DNA from: Rhodanobacter sp. LX-99
GTDB lineage: Bacteria > Pseudomonadota > Gammaproteobacteria > Xanthomonadales > Rhodanobacteraceae
Assembly: GCF_018599185.1 (NCBI RefSeq)
Contig: NZ_JAHFVL010000003.1
Span: 1-64,000, forward strand
Reading direction: 5' to 3'
DNA: 64,000 bases
Part shown: in pieces, positions 37,681-46,242 of the stretch
How the letters are laid out: each line of letters opens with the position of its first letter
How positions within the stretch are numbered: position 1 is the stretch's first letter
Notes under the pieces: model-generated
What the model saw: only the letters and a program-made list of their open reading frames with translations
Database searches by the model: none
Told to the model about the DNA's origin: nothing
Translations under genes and position numbers: made by a program

Positions 37681-38322
37681 CTAGAAAAGCTCGACCTCAC
37701 CCTTTATCGGGTCATTTGCCAAACGCTTGAGGTAAATGCGCTCGTCGGCCACCAGCGCCACGTCGTCGTGACGGCGCAGCATGCGCACGCGCGCACGGCC
37801 GCTGTGGGGGAAGAACTGCAGTTGCCGGGGGTACACGTCGCCGAGGTCCGATGCGCACAGGTTCAGCTTTTCGGCGGCGATATAGCGCTGCACGAAATCG
37901 ATATTGCGCCGCCCGATGTCGGTCAGCTGCGCCAGCACGCGGCCGCCGCCGAATATCTTGACCTGCAGGTCGGCGCGCTGGCCGCCGGCGACGAGGATCG
38001 CGTTGATCAGCTGCTCCATCGCGTCGCTGCCGTAGCGCGCCGCACGGCCGACGGTGGATGTCCAGCTGTCACGCTCGCCGCGCGGTTCGGGCAGCATGAA
38101 GTGGTTCATGCCGCCGATGCCGCGGCGCGCATCGTGGATGCAGGCCGATATGCAGGAGCCGAGCACGGTGGTGACCAGCTCGTCCCGGGTGCTGACATAG
38201 AACTCGCCCGGCAACACCTTCACCGTCATGCGCGATTGCGCCGGGTCCCAATACCGGTGCAGGTGCTCGAAACCCGGCAGCACCGCAGCCTCACCCTGCC
38301 TCCTGTCGGCCACCGCGACCAT
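37681..38322 (-). CDS. cheD: Chemoreceptor glutamine deamidase CheD
   Basis: A 213-residue CheD. The catalytic pair is Cys57 (VLGSCISACIHD) and His74 (GGMNHFMLP), with the 17-residue spacing known from T. maritima CheD. It deamidates glutamines of receptors, adjusting adaptation. It overlaps the cheR stop by four bases (ATGA). The N-terminal extension (about 30 residues) is long for the family. Confidence 0.92.
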   Translation of the reverse strand: MVAVADRRQGEAAVLPGFEHLHRYWDPAQSRMTVKVLPGEFYVSTRDELVTTVLGSCISACIHDARRGIGGMNHFMLPEPRGERDSWTSTVGRAARYGSDAMEQLINAILVAGGQRADLQVKIFGGGRVLAQLTDIGRRNIDFVQRYIAAEKLNLCASDLGDVYPRQLQFFPHSGRARVRMLRRHDDVALVADERIYLKRLANDPIKGEVELF

Positions 38323-39200
38323 CAACCGGGTTTCCGGTAGACAGTGCGCCCGATCAGTTCGAATTCGTCGTTGACGCCGAGCAGCGATTCGGAATGGCCG
38401 AGAAACAGATAGCCGCCCGCCGGCAGCAGCTCCGCGTAGCGATGGAACAGGCGCCGCTTGGTCGGCTGGTCGAAGTAGATCACCACGTTGCGGCAGAAGA
38501 TCGCATCGAACGGTCCGCGCATCGGCCACGGGTGCAGCAGGTTCAGCGGCTCGATGGTGACCAGCTCGCGCAGGCGCGGATGGACGCAGGCCAGCCCTTC
38601 GTACGCGCCCTCGCCGCGCAGCATCCAGCGCCGGCAGCGCTCAGCGCTGATGCCGGCCAGGCGTTCCAGCGGATACACGCCCTTGCGCGCGGTCTCCAGT
38701 GCCTGCGGCGACAGGTCGGTGGCCAGGATCTTCGCATCCAGCCGGCTGCCGCTCTGCTCGATCGCTTCGGCCAGCACCATTGCCAGCGCGTAGGGTTCCT
38801 CGCCGGTGGAACAGCCCGCCGACCAGATCCGCAGACGATCGCCTTCGCGGCGCCTCTCGCGCAGCCAGCGCGGCAACAGTTCGCTGGCAAGCAGGTCGTA
38901 GTGATGCATCTCGCGGAAGAACGACGTCACATTGGTGCTGATCGCGCTGGCCAGTTCGCCCAGCTCGCCGTGCGGATCGCGTCGCAACAGCTCGCAATAA
39001 CTGCCGAAGTTCGGCAAACCCAGCGCACGCAAGCGGCGGAACAGGCGGCCCTGCACCAGTTGCCGCTTGTGCTCGCCCAGCGCGATGCCGCAATGCTCGA
39101 GAACGAAGGCGCGCAGGTACTGGAAGTCGGCATCGCCCAGCAACGGGCCGCCGTCGCCGGAGGCGATGCCGTGATCGAACGTGCCGGGCACCGCGCTCAC
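38322..39200 (-). CDS. cheR: Chemotaxis protein methyltransferase CheR
   Basis: A 292-residue CheR: N-terminal helical domain, SAM-binding motif IWSAGCSTGEEPYALAMVL, and DAIFCRNVVIYFDQPTKRRL. The GTG start at 39200 lies two bases beyond the stop of the upstream chemoreceptor gene, with AAGGAA as ribosome site; the longer in-frame extension reads through the receptor's end and is unlikely. The receptor carries a CheR-tethering pentapeptide. Confidence 0.93.
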   Translation of the reverse strand: MSAVPGTFDHGIASGDGGPLLGDADFQYLRAFVLEHCGIALGEHKRQLVQGRLFRRLRALGLPNFGSYCELLRRDPHGELGELASAISTNVTSFFREMHHYDLLASELLPRWLRERRREGDRLRIWSAGCSTGEEPYALAMVLAEAIEQSGSRLDAKILATDLSPQALETARKGVYPLERLAGISAERCRRWMLRGEGAYEGLACVHPRLRELVTIEPLNLLHPWPMRGPFDAIFCRNVVIYFDQPTKRRLFHRYAELLPAGGYLFLGHSESLLGVNDEFELIGRTVYRKPG

Positions 39201-39201
39201 T

Positions 39202-40941
39202 TCAGAATTCCTTCCACATGCCTGCTTCGCTGGTGGCTTCGACGGCCGCACGCAACGGACGGACGGGTGCCGGGGTGCCGCGCACGGTGGCGAACACCGC
39301 TTCGGCCTCGGCTGCTGCGCTCTTCGCCCGCGTCGGCGCGGGCGATGCAGCCGGTGCCGCGCCGCTTCCGTTCAACTGGAAGAAGCCGACCTGCTGGGTC
39401 AGTTCGCCGGCTTGCTCGTGCATGGCGCGGGCGGCCGCCGCGGCCTCCTCGACCAGCGCGGCGTTTTGCTGGGTCATCTCGTCCATCTGCATCACCGCAT
39501 TGTTGACCTGGTCGATGCCGGCGGATTGCTCGTGGCTGGCCGCGGCGATCTCGGCCACGATGTCGGTGACCTTCTTCACGCTCTCGACGATTTCCGCCAG
39601 CGCCTTGCCGGACTGGTTCACCAGCTCCGAACCACAGCGCACTTTTTCGGCGCTGTCATTGATCAGCGCCTTGATCTCCTTCGCGGCGCCGGCGCTGCGC
39701 TGGGCCAGGCTGCGCACCTCGGTGGCCACCACCGCGAAGCCGCGGCCCTGTTCGCCGGCACGCGCCGCCTCCACCGCCGCGTTCAGCGCCAGCAGGTTGG
39801 TCTGGAAGGCGATCTCCTGGATCAGCCCCACGATGTCGGTGATCTTGCTGCTGGACGCGTTGATCTCGCTCATCGCGACGATCGCCTTGCCGGCCACCTC
39901 GCCGCCACGCTCGGCCTGTTCGCGGGCGCCCCGTGCGAGCTGGTTGGCATGGCTGGCGTTTTCCGCATTCTGCTTGACGGTGGAAGTCATCTGCTCCATC
40001 GACGAAGCGGTTTCCTCCAGGCTCGATGCCTGCTCCTGCGTGCGCTGGCTGAGGTCGTCGTTGCCGCGGGCGATCTGCTGCGCCGCCGTGCTGACCGCAT
40101 CGGAACCGAGGCGCACTTCGCCGACGGTCAGGGTGAGCCGCTCGTCCATCAGCCGGAACGCCTCCAGCAGGCGGCCCAGCTCGTCCTTGCGGCGGGTGAC
40201 GATGTTGTGCCCCAGCTGGCCCTGCGAGATGGCGTTCGCCACGCGCACGGCCCGGTTGAGCGTGCCCACGATCGAGCGGATCAGGAAGAACGCCATCAGC
40301 ACGGCCAGCAGCATGCCGGCGCCGAGTGCGGCGAAAGTCATCAGGCGGATGCGCTGGTAGCTGCTCACGGCCGATTCGTACTGCTGCCTGCTTTCGTCGA
40401 CCTGCATGGCGATGAGCTTGTTCATCTCCGCGCTCATGATCGTCACGTTCGGCAGCACGTCGGAGTAGAGCAGCGCATTGGCGCCTTCGTCGGCCTGGTT
40501 CAGCGCATCGGTGATCTCGGTCATCGACGAGGCCACGTCGCCGCGGGCGCTCTCGAACGCGCTCCACTGCTTCTTGACCGCCGGCGACATCCTGCCCGCA
40601 CCCAGTTTCTTCAGCAGCGCCGCGTCCGTCACCGCGGCCTTGGCCACCTCCGCGAGCTTCTGCTGGACGATCGCCTTGTCGTCCTTGTGGAAAGTCGCCT
40701 CGCTCAGCGAGATGAAGCTGTTCAGCGACCCGCGCGCCACCTCGTTGATGCTGGTCAGCGGAATCAGTTCGTCCTGGTAGATCTGGCGGGCGCTTTCATT
40801 CGCGCGGGCCATGCCACCCAGTCCGATCCAGGCGCCTACCAGCAACATCACGCACAACAGGCCGAGCACGCCGATCAGGCGCATCTTGACGGTCAGCGTG
40901 GTCAGTCGGGCCAGGTAAGCCTTCAAATTCTTCATCTTCAT
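39202..40941 (-). CDS. Methyl-accepting chemotaxis protein with C-terminal CheR-docking pentapeptide
   Basis: A 579-residue receptor: TM1 (about 20-43), a periplasmic four-helix-bundle domain (44-190, ligand unknown), TM2 (195-218), HAMP (219-270) and a cytoplasmic signalling domain with the tip [21 protein letters not shown] long Ala/Pro-rich tail ends in MWKEF, matching the xWxxF pentapeptide that tethers CheR. It is followed at two bases by cheR. The receptor length class looks like the E. coli (36-heptad) type. Confidence 0.92.
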   Translation of the reverse strand: MKMKNLKAYLARLTTLTVKMRLIGVLGLLCVMLLVGAWIGLGGMARANESARQIYQDELIPLTSINEVARGSLNSFISLSEATFHKDDKAIVQQKLAEVAKAAVTDAALLKKLGAGRMSPAVKKQWSAFESARGDVASSMTEITDALNQADEGANALLYSDVLPNVTIMSAEMNKLIAMQVDESRQQYESAVSSYQRIRLMTFAALGAGMLLAVLMAFFLIRSIVGTLNRAVRVANAISQGQLGHNIVTRRKDELGRLLEAFRLMDERLTLTVGEVRLGSDAVSTAAQQIARGNDDLSQRTQEQASSLEETASSMEQMTSTVKQNAENASHANQLARGAREQAERGGEVAGKAIVAMSEINASSSKITDIVGLIQEIAFQTNLLALNAAVEAARAGEQGRGFAVVATEVRSLAQRSAGAAKEIKALINDSAEKVRCGSELVNQSGKALAEIVESVKKVTDIVAEIAAASHEQSAGIDQVNNAVMQMDEMTQQNAALVEEAAAAARAMHEQAGELTQQVGFFQLNGSGAAPAASPAPTRAKSAAAEAEAVFATVRGTPAPVRPLRAAVEATSEAGMWKEF

Positions 40942-40955
40942 CTCGATTTCCCGGG

Positions 40956-41477
40956 TCAGGCGGCGACTTCAACGTCCTGGACGGCCGGCAACGCCGCGTC
41001 CAGTGTTTCCACGTCCTCTGGACGCATCAGTTTTTCCACGTCCAGCAGCATCACCATGCGTTCGGCGTGGGTGGCAAGCCCTTTCAGATAGCGGGTGTCC
41101 ACGACCGCGCCCATGTCGGGCACCGGCTTGATCGCCGTCGGGTCGATGTCGACCACGTCGGATACCGCATCCACCACGATGCCGAACAGGCGCTCGGCGA
41201 TGGCGACGATGATCACCACGGTGTCGTCGCCGTAGCTTTCGCGCTGCAGGCCGAAGCGCAGGCGCAGGTCCATGATCGGCACGATCGCGCCACGCAGGTT
41301 CAGCACGCCCAGCACGTAATCCGGCGTCTGCGGAATGCGGGTGACGCGCGACCAGCTGCGGATCTCGCGCACGGCCAGGATGTCCACGCCGTACTCCTCG
41401 TCGGCCAGGCCGAAGGTGAGTTGCTGCAACGGCGGTGCCGCGGCCCGTTTGTCTTCGTACATGGGGTCTTCGTACAT
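40956..41477 (-). CDS. cheW: Chemotaxis coupling protein CheW
   Basis: A 173-residue CheW ([38 protein letters not shown]). It joins receptors to CheA. The first two codon quintets are a tandem 15-bp duplication ([10 protein letters not shown]), giving two possible start codons 15 bases apart. A sigma-28-like site lies about 47 bases upstream. Confidence 0.9.
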   Translation of the reverse strand: MYEDPMYEDKRAAAPPLQQLTFGLADEEYGVDILAVREIRSWSRVTRIPQTPDYVLGVLNLRGAIVPIMDLRLRFGLQRESYGDDTVVIIVAIAERLFGIVVDAVSDVVDIDPTAIKPVPDMGAVVDTRYLKGLATHAERMVMLLDVEKLMRPEDVETLDAALPAVQDVEVAA

Positions 41478-41523
41478 GGGGCGATAGCCTCGTGACGGAC
41501 GTCTGCGCGTCCTGCTGCCTTCT

Positions 41524-41550
41524 GTGTCGGCGCGAACGCCGGTAACTTGA
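41524..41550 (-). promoter_or_regulatory. Candidate sigma-28 (FliA) promoter before cheW-mcp
   Basis: TCAAGTTA-N11-GCCGACAC resembles the FliA consensus, in the 91-bp gap between cheA and cheW. It would add a start inside the operon, upstream of cheW and the receptor. Confidence 0.45.
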
Positions 41551-41568
41551 GTGCCCGCACGCGTTCGA

Positions 41569-43557
41569 TCAGGCAGCCTTGCTGCGCTGACCCAGCCGCA
41601 CCACGCCACCCACGTCGACGATCAGCGCGACCGAGCCGTCGCTGAGGATGGTCGCGCCGGAGATGCCCTGCACGCGCCGGTAATGCGCTTCCAGCGACTT
41701 GACGACCGCCTGCTGCTGGCCGAGCAGGTCGTCGACCAGCAGGCCCACGCGCCGGCCGTCCTCCTCGATCACCACCACGATGCCGCGTTCGATGTCGGTG
41801 ACCGCATCGCCGCAGGCGAAGGCGCGATGCAGCCGCATGATCGGCAGGTATTCGTCGCGGAAGTGGAACACCTCGCCGCCGCCGGCGATCCGGCGCACCG
41901 CGTCGGCGCGCAGGCGCAGCGACTCGACGATCGAGGTCAGCGGCACGATGTAGCGTTCGCTGCCCACGGCGGTGACCAGGCCGTCGATGATCGCCAGGGT
42001 CAGCGGCAAGGTGATGGTGAACGTGCTGCCCTTGCCGGGCACGCTGCGCACGCCGACGCTGCCGCCCAGATCGCGCACGTTGCGGCGCACGACGTCCATG
42101 CCCACGCCGCGGCCGGAAAGGTCGGTGGCCTGCGCAGCGGTGGAAAAGCCCGGCTGGAAGATCAGTTCGGCCACCTCGGCGTCGCCGAGCTCCTGTCCCG
42201 CGGCGACCAGGCCGCGTTGCTGCGCCTTGGCCACGATCGCGGCACGGTTGAGTCCGGCGCCGTCGTCGCTGATCTGCACCACGATGTTGCCGCCTTCGTG
42301 GTACGCGTTGAGCTTGAGCGTGCCGGTTTCGGATTTGCCGGCGGCCTTGCGTTGCGCCGGCGACTCCAGGCCATGGTCGATCGCATTGCGCACCAGGTGC
42401 ACCAGCGGGTCGCCGATCTTCTCCAGCACCGTCTTGTCCAGTTCGGTGTGCTCGCCATGCAGCTCCAGCCTGACCCGCTTGTCGAGCTTGCGCTCCAGGT
42501 CGTGCACCAGGCGCGGAAAGCGGTTGAACACGGAGGCGATCGGCAGCATGCGGATGCGCATGACGCTTTCCTGCAGCTCGCGCGTGGTGCGTTCGAGCTG
42601 CACCAGCCCGTCGCGCAACCGGCCCAGCTGGGACAATTCGAATTTCTCGCCGATGTCGCTGAGCATCGACTGGGTGATCACCAGCTCGCCCATCATGTTG
42701 ATCAGCGCATCGACCTTGTCGATGCCCACGCGGATCGAGCTGCCTTCGCCGGAAGCGGCGGCCGCCTCGCGCACCGGCCGCGGCGTGGCCGCCGCCGGCA
42801 CCGCGATTTCCGGCGCCGGAGCATCCGGCACCGCCGCGGCATCGACCAGCGGCGCGACGGTCAGCTCGCAATCGCCGTCGAGCCAGTCGAATACCGCGTC
42901 GACGTCGCCGCGCGCGACGGCGCCGTGCAGGCGCAACTCCCAGCCCAGATGGCACTGGCTCGGGTCGAGCTCGGCCAGCTGCGCCGGCGCGCTGTCGGTG
43001 ATGAACGCGCGCACCACCTCCAGGCGACCCAGTTGCTGCAGCTCGCGGAACAGCCGCAACGGATCGTTGCCGGTCTGCAGCAGGTGCGGCATGGCGGTGA
43101 ATCCGATAGTCCAGCCGCCTGCCGGTGCCGCCGCAGGCGCGGCCGCGCCGGACGGCACGGCAACCTCGCCGCTGACCAGCTGCACCAGCTCGACGCGCAG
43201 CGCCTCGCTCTCGGCGTCGGCCACCGGCTGGCCCTGGCTCGACCGCTCCAGCATCGCGCGCAGGCAGTCGACCGAGCGCAGCAGCAGCTCGATCAGCCCG
43301 GAATCCACCGCCCGGCGTTCGCTGCGCACCTCTTCCAGCAGCGATTCGGCGACATGGGTGAACGCGGCCACGTCGGCGAACCCGAATGTCGCGGCGCCGC
43401 CCTTGATCGAGTGCGCAGCGCGAAAGATGGTATGCACCAGTTCGTGGTCGGTCGAACCCGAATCCAGCGCCAGCAGCGCGGCCTCCATCGCGTCGAGCCC
43501 TTCCCGGCTTTCCTCGAAGAAAGTCTTGTGAAACTGAGTCAGGTCGACCGCACTCAT
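41569..43557 (-). CDS. cheA: Chemotaxis histidine kinase CheA (first cluster, che2-like)
   Basis: A 662-residue CheA. Hpt domain with phosphorylatable His49 (RAAHSIKGG); a linker with a second domain (about 150-255) of P2-like type; dimerisation (SMLSDIGEKFELSQL...), HATPase (HLVRNAIDHGLESP N-box; DDGAGL; DLSGRGVGMDVVRRNV) and a C-terminal CheW-like domain (about 525-655). It passes phosphate to the adjacent CheY and CheB. Confidence 0.95.
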   Translation of the reverse strand: MSAVDLTQFHKTFFEESREGLDAMEAALLALDSGSTDHELVHTIFRAAHSIKGGAATFGFADVAAFTHVAESLLEEVRSERRAVDSGLIELLLRSVDCLRAMLERSSQGQPVADAESEALRVELVQLVSGEVAVPSGAAAPAAAPAGGWTIGFTAMPHLLQTGNDPLRLFRELQQLGRLEVVRAFITDSAPAQLAELDPSQCHLGWELRLHGAVARGDVDAVFDWLDGDCELTVAPLVDAAAVPDAPAPEIAVPAAATPRPVREAAAASGEGSSIRVGIDKVDALINMMGELVITQSMLSDIGEKFELSQLGRLRDGLVQLERTTRELQESVMRIRMLPIASVFNRFPRLVHDLERKLDKRVRLELHGEHTELDKTVLEKIGDPLVHLVRNAIDHGLESPAQRKAAGKSETGTLKLNAYHEGGNIVVQISDDGAGLNRAAIVAKAQQRGLVAAGQELGDAEVAELIFQPGFSTAAQATDLSGRGVGMDVVRRNVRDLGGSVGVRSVPGKGSTFTITLPLTLAIIDGLVTAVGSERYIVPLTSIVESLRLRADAVRRIAGGGEVFHFRDEYLPIMRLHRAFACGDAVTDIERGIVVVIEEDGRRVGLLVDDLLGQQQAVVKSLEAHYRRVQGISGATILSDGSVALIVDVGGVVRLGQRSKAA

Positions 43558-43565
43558 GGCGTTCC

Positions 43566-43928
43566 TTAACCCAGCACGCGCTTGACGGTGGCCAGCAGTT
43601 GTTCCGGATCGAACGGCTTGACCAGCCAGCCGGTGGCGCCGGCCGCCTTGCCTTCCATCTTCTTCTCGGTATGCGACTCGGTGGTCAGCATCAGGATCGG
43701 CACGCCCTTGTAGGCATCCATCGCGCGCAGCTCGCGCACCATCGCGATGCCGTCCATCACCGGCATGTTGACATCGGCCAGCACCAGGTCGAACGAGCTG
43801 CCGCGCGCGACATCCAGCGCCAGCTGCCCGTTTTCGGCCTCGGCCACCTCGTGCCCGGCGCCGCGCAGGGTGAACGCCACCATGCCGCGCATCGAAACCG
43901 AATCGTCTACTGCAAGAATCTTTGCCAT
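43566..43928 (-). CDS. cheY: Chemotaxis response regulator CheY
   Basis: A 120-residue single receiver domain with Asp8/Asp9, the phosphorylation site Asp52 (VLADVNMPVMDG), T-loop (MLTTES) and the lysine in WLVKPF. It is between the STAS gene and cheA. Whether it drives the flagellar motor or is a phosphate sink cannot be told from sequence. Confidence 0.92.
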   Translation of the reverse strand: MAKILAVDDSVSMRGMVAFTLRGAGHEVAEAENGQLALDVARGSSFDLVLADVNMPVMDGIAMVRELRAMDAYKGVPILMLTTESHTEKKMEGKAAGATGWLVKPFDPEQLLATVKRVLG

Positions 43929-43941
43929 GCCACCACCTCGT

Positions 43942-44289
43942 TCAGGCCAGCCCTGCGGCCGGCAGTTCCAGTATCCGTGCCAGGCCAAGCAGGCCGGCCG
44001 CCTCGTTGATAGCCTCGCTCGCGCCACGCCAGCCCAGCGTGCCGCCGCGTGCTTGAAGTTCGCGCTGGAACAACACCAGCAACTGCAGGGCCGCGGTGTC
44101 GGCACGCTCCACCTGGCTGCCGTCCAGCACCACGATGGCGCCCTGTTCCAGCGCACCCAGCAGTTTCGCCTTCAGCGCGGCCTGGGCGGCGATGCGGCAG
44201 TCCGCCGGAAGCACCACCACGGCCGCGCCGTCCGCCACCGGCTCCCGTTGCCTGTCCTCTTTCTGCTTCGCCGCCCGTTTGCCGGCCAT
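43942..44289 (-). CDS. STAS-domain protein, first gene of the chemotaxis block
   Basis: A 115-residue STAS domain preceded by a short basic N-terminus. The STAS core (AIVVLDGSQVERADTAALQLL) has Ala/Thr where the phosphorylatable serine usually sits (DTAAL), so it may act without phosphorylation. It starts 30 bp downstream of a near-perfect sigma-28 promoter and 13 bp before cheY. STAS proteins also appear in some F7-type che clusters. Confidence 0.8.
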   Translation of the reverse strand: MAGKRAAKQKEDRQREPVADGAAVVVLPADCRIAAQAALKAKLLGALEQGAIVVLDGSQVERADTAALQLLVLFQRELQARGGTLGWRGASEAINEAAGLLGLARILELPAAGLA

Positions 44290-44326
44290 GCCGCCGCTCC
44301 ACTCGCGCTACTGCGCTGACGAGGAC

Positions 44327-44353
44327 TTATCGGCCACGGGCGCGATCGCTTTA
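44327..44353 (-). promoter_or_regulatory. Sigma-28 (FliA) promoter of the STAS-cheY-cheA block
   Basis: TAAAGCGA-N11-GCCGATAA: the -10 matches the FliA consensus exactly and the -35 matches its five core bases, with the ideal 11-base spacing. The STAS gene ATG is about 30 bases past the expected transcription start. fliA is encoded in this window at 51.5-52.2 kb. Confidence 0.85.
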
Positions 44354-44390
44354 GGGCGTCGTGAGGCAGTCTGCCGGCGCCGAACGCGGC

Positions 44391-44417
44391 TCAAGTTCGC
44401 CTGCGCGCGGCCGATGT
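44391..44417 (+). promoter_or_regulatory. Candidate sigma-28 promoter of the FliK-like/FlhB-C-like pair
   Basis: TCAAGTTC-N11-GCCGATGT, six of eight bases matching in each box with ideal spacing. It is divergent from the promoter at 44327-44353 and 52 bases before the TTG start at 44469. Confidence 0.6.
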
Positions 44418-44468
44418 CCTTCAGGACGAACCCATTCGCACCCACGGCGCCCGCGTGCAGGAACCGAC

Positions 44469-45611
44469 TTGATCATCCAACCGACCAGCCTGGCCGCCCT
44501 CACCTGGGCCGGTGCCGCCTCCGGCACCACCGCGCCAAGCTGGCGCATCGGCACCGTGCTGTCGGCGCGGCCCCTGGGCGTGAACCCGCAAGGCCTGCTG
44601 ATCCTGCAGATCGGCGCCCTCGCGGTGGAGGCGGACGTGCCTGGCAGCCAGTTGCCGGCGCAGTTCCAGGTCCGCGTATTGAGCCTGGGCGCGCAGCCGC
44701 AACTGGAGGTGCTGTCGCTTCCTGCCGACCCGACGTTCCAGCGCGTGCTGCGCGAGCGCCTGCCCCAGCAGAACGGCTATGCGCCCCTGCTGGCCACCCT
44801 GGGCGCGCTGGCCCAGCGGCCGGTACTGCGCCAGTTGCCGCCGGACCTGCGCACGGCACTGGCCCTGCTCGAGCAGTCGCTGCGCACTCCCGCCGAAATC
44901 ACCCGTGGCGAAGGTCTGCGCGAAGCCATCAGCCGCAGCGGCCTGTTCTTCGAATCCCGGCTGGCCAGCCCGCACGGCAACCTGGCGGCGCTGGCCGAGG
45001 ACGACTGGAAAGGTGCGCTGCTGCGCCTGGCCGGCTTGCTCGACCGGCGCGCCACGGCGCCGCCGGCGCCGGACCGCAGCGACGCCGCGCCGCCGCTGCT
45101 GCAACGCGGCGTGCAAGCACAGCCACGCCTGCCACTGCCGCTGGCGCCCGCCGACGATGCCGTGGACCCGTTGCTGGATCGCCTGCATGGCGACGTGAAG
45201 GCGGCGCTGGCGCGGGTGGAGGTGGCCCAGCTGGAGGCCAGCACCAATCCGCTGTCGGCGTGGATGATCGAGATTCCGCTGCAGGGAGAGGACGGGCGCG
45301 ACGTACTGCAGCTCCAGCTGGAGTTCGCCGCCGACCTCGCCGACGGCACTCACGGCTGGACGCTCGGCTTCGCGCTGGACTTGCCCGCACTGGGCCCGGT
45401 GCAGGGCGAGCTGCAATTGCGCGAGCCGCGGCTGGCGGTGCGCCTGTGGGCCGAACAGGCGGAGACCGCGCAGCGGATGGAACGCCAGTTCGGCCCGCTG
45501 CGCCAGCGGCTCGCTGCCTGCGGCGTCCTGCTCGACCAGTTGAGTTGCCAGGTCGGCTTGCCGCAGCCGCTGGGCCGGCACAGCTCCGTGCTGCTGCAGG
45601 CCACTGCATGA
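44469..45611 (+). CDS. FliK-like flagellar hook-length control protein (second copy)
   Basis: A 380-residue protein; only the C-terminal ~120 residues match the FliK-C type (WMIEIPLQGEDGRDVLQLQLEF, LQLREPRLAVRLWAEQAETAQRM). The rest is Ala/Leu/Pro-rich. The TTG start at 44469 is supported by AGGA six bases upstream; residues upstream in frame look non-coding. It is followed by a FlhB-C-like gene overlapping by four bases. The main FliK gene is at 63 kb, so this one may regulate substrate switching or control another secretion step. Confidence 0.7.
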   Translation: MIIQPTSLAALTWAGAASGTTAPSWRIGTVLSARPLGVNPQGLLILQIGALAVEADVPGSQLPAQFQVRVLSLGAQPQLEVLSLPADPTFQRVLRERLPQQNGYAPLLATLGALAQRPVLRQLPPDLRTALALLEQSLRTPAEITRGEGLREAISRSGLFFESRLASPHGNLAALAEDDWKGALLRLAGLLDRRATAPPAPDRSDAAPPLLQRGVQAQPRLPLPLAPADDAVDPLLDRLHGDVKAALARVEVAQLEASTNPLSAWMIEIPLQGEDGRDVLQLQLEFAADLADGTHGWTLGFALDLPALGPVQGELQLREPRLAVRLWAEQAETAQRMERQFGPLRQRLAACGVLLDQLSCQVGLPQPLGRHSSVLLQATA

Positions 45612-45862
45612 ATACGCCATCGCCTCCGCGCCGGGTCAGCCTGCGGCTGGCCAGCGGCAACCATGCGCAGATCAAGGCGATGCCGCCCGAGTCGCTGGAA
45701 GTCCTGCTGGCGCGTGCGCAGGCGCTGGGCCTGCCGCTGCATCACGATCCCCAGATCGCCGCCTTGCTGGCGTCGCTGCGGTTGCGCGACGACGTGCCGG
45801 TGCTGCTCTACGCGGCTGCCGCCTCGGTGCTGGCCGCCGTCTACGACGCGGCCGAAGAGTGA
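45608..45862 (+). CDS. Free-standing FlhB C-terminal domain protein (FlhX-like)
   Basis: An 84-residue protein matching the C-terminal cytoplasmic part of FlhB/YscU downstream of the autocleavage site (HAQIKAMPPESLEVLLARAQ..., LPLHHDPQIAALLASLRLRD DVPVLLYAAAASVLAAVY). The NPTH motif is not present and there are no membrane helices. Similar proteins (H. pylori HP1575, called FlhX) can replace the FlhB C-terminal piece. It is coupled to the FliK-like gene (ATGA). Confidence 0.78.
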   Translation: MNTPSPPRRVSLRLASGNHAQIKAMPPESLEVLLARAQALGLPLHHDPQIAALLASLRLRDDVPVLLYAAAASVLAAVYDAAEE

Positions 45863-45888
45863 TCGGCCCCCGCCACGCCGCACCCGAA

Positions 45889-46242
45889 TCAGGGATTGGC
45901 CGGATGCATCTGCAGGACCAGCCGCGCCTCGTCGCGCGACAAGCCGCAGCGGCTGACCAGCTGTTCCACGTCGGCGCCTTCGCGCGCCAGCTGCTGGGCC
46001 AGCTCGTAGGACTGCCGCGCCGGCGGCGGTTGCTGTTCGAGCCGGCCCACCTGGCGCTCCAGCCGCCCCAGCGCCGTCACCAGCATCGAGGTCGGCACGT
46101 CGGTGCGGGCATGGGCTGCGTCGTGCGACAGTGCGGCGACCTGCCGTTGCAACTCGCGCAACTGGCGCCAGCCATGGAACAGCAGCGCCGACTGCGCCAG
46201 CGCCAGCAGCAGCAAGACGCCCACGCCGGCTTCAAGCCACAT
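45889..46242 (-). CDS. DUF2802 domain-containing protein
   Basis: A 117-residue protein: one N-terminal membrane helix (LLLLALAQSALLF), a coiled-coil (LRELQRQVAALSHDAA, LGRLERQVGRLEQQ), and a C-terminal helix-turn-helix-like region (QLVSRCGLSRDEARLVLQM). DUF2802 is encoded at the end of flagellar che loci in Pseudomonas (downstream of cheW). Function unknown. GGGAG precedes the ATG at 46242; the start overlaps cheW by 11 bases. Confidence 0.78.
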   Translation of the reverse strand: MWLEAGVGVLLLLALAQSALLFHGWRQLRELQRQVAALSHDAAHARTDVPTSMLVTALGRLERQVGRLEQQPPPARQSYELAQQLAREGADVEQLVSRCGLSRDEARLVLQMHPANP

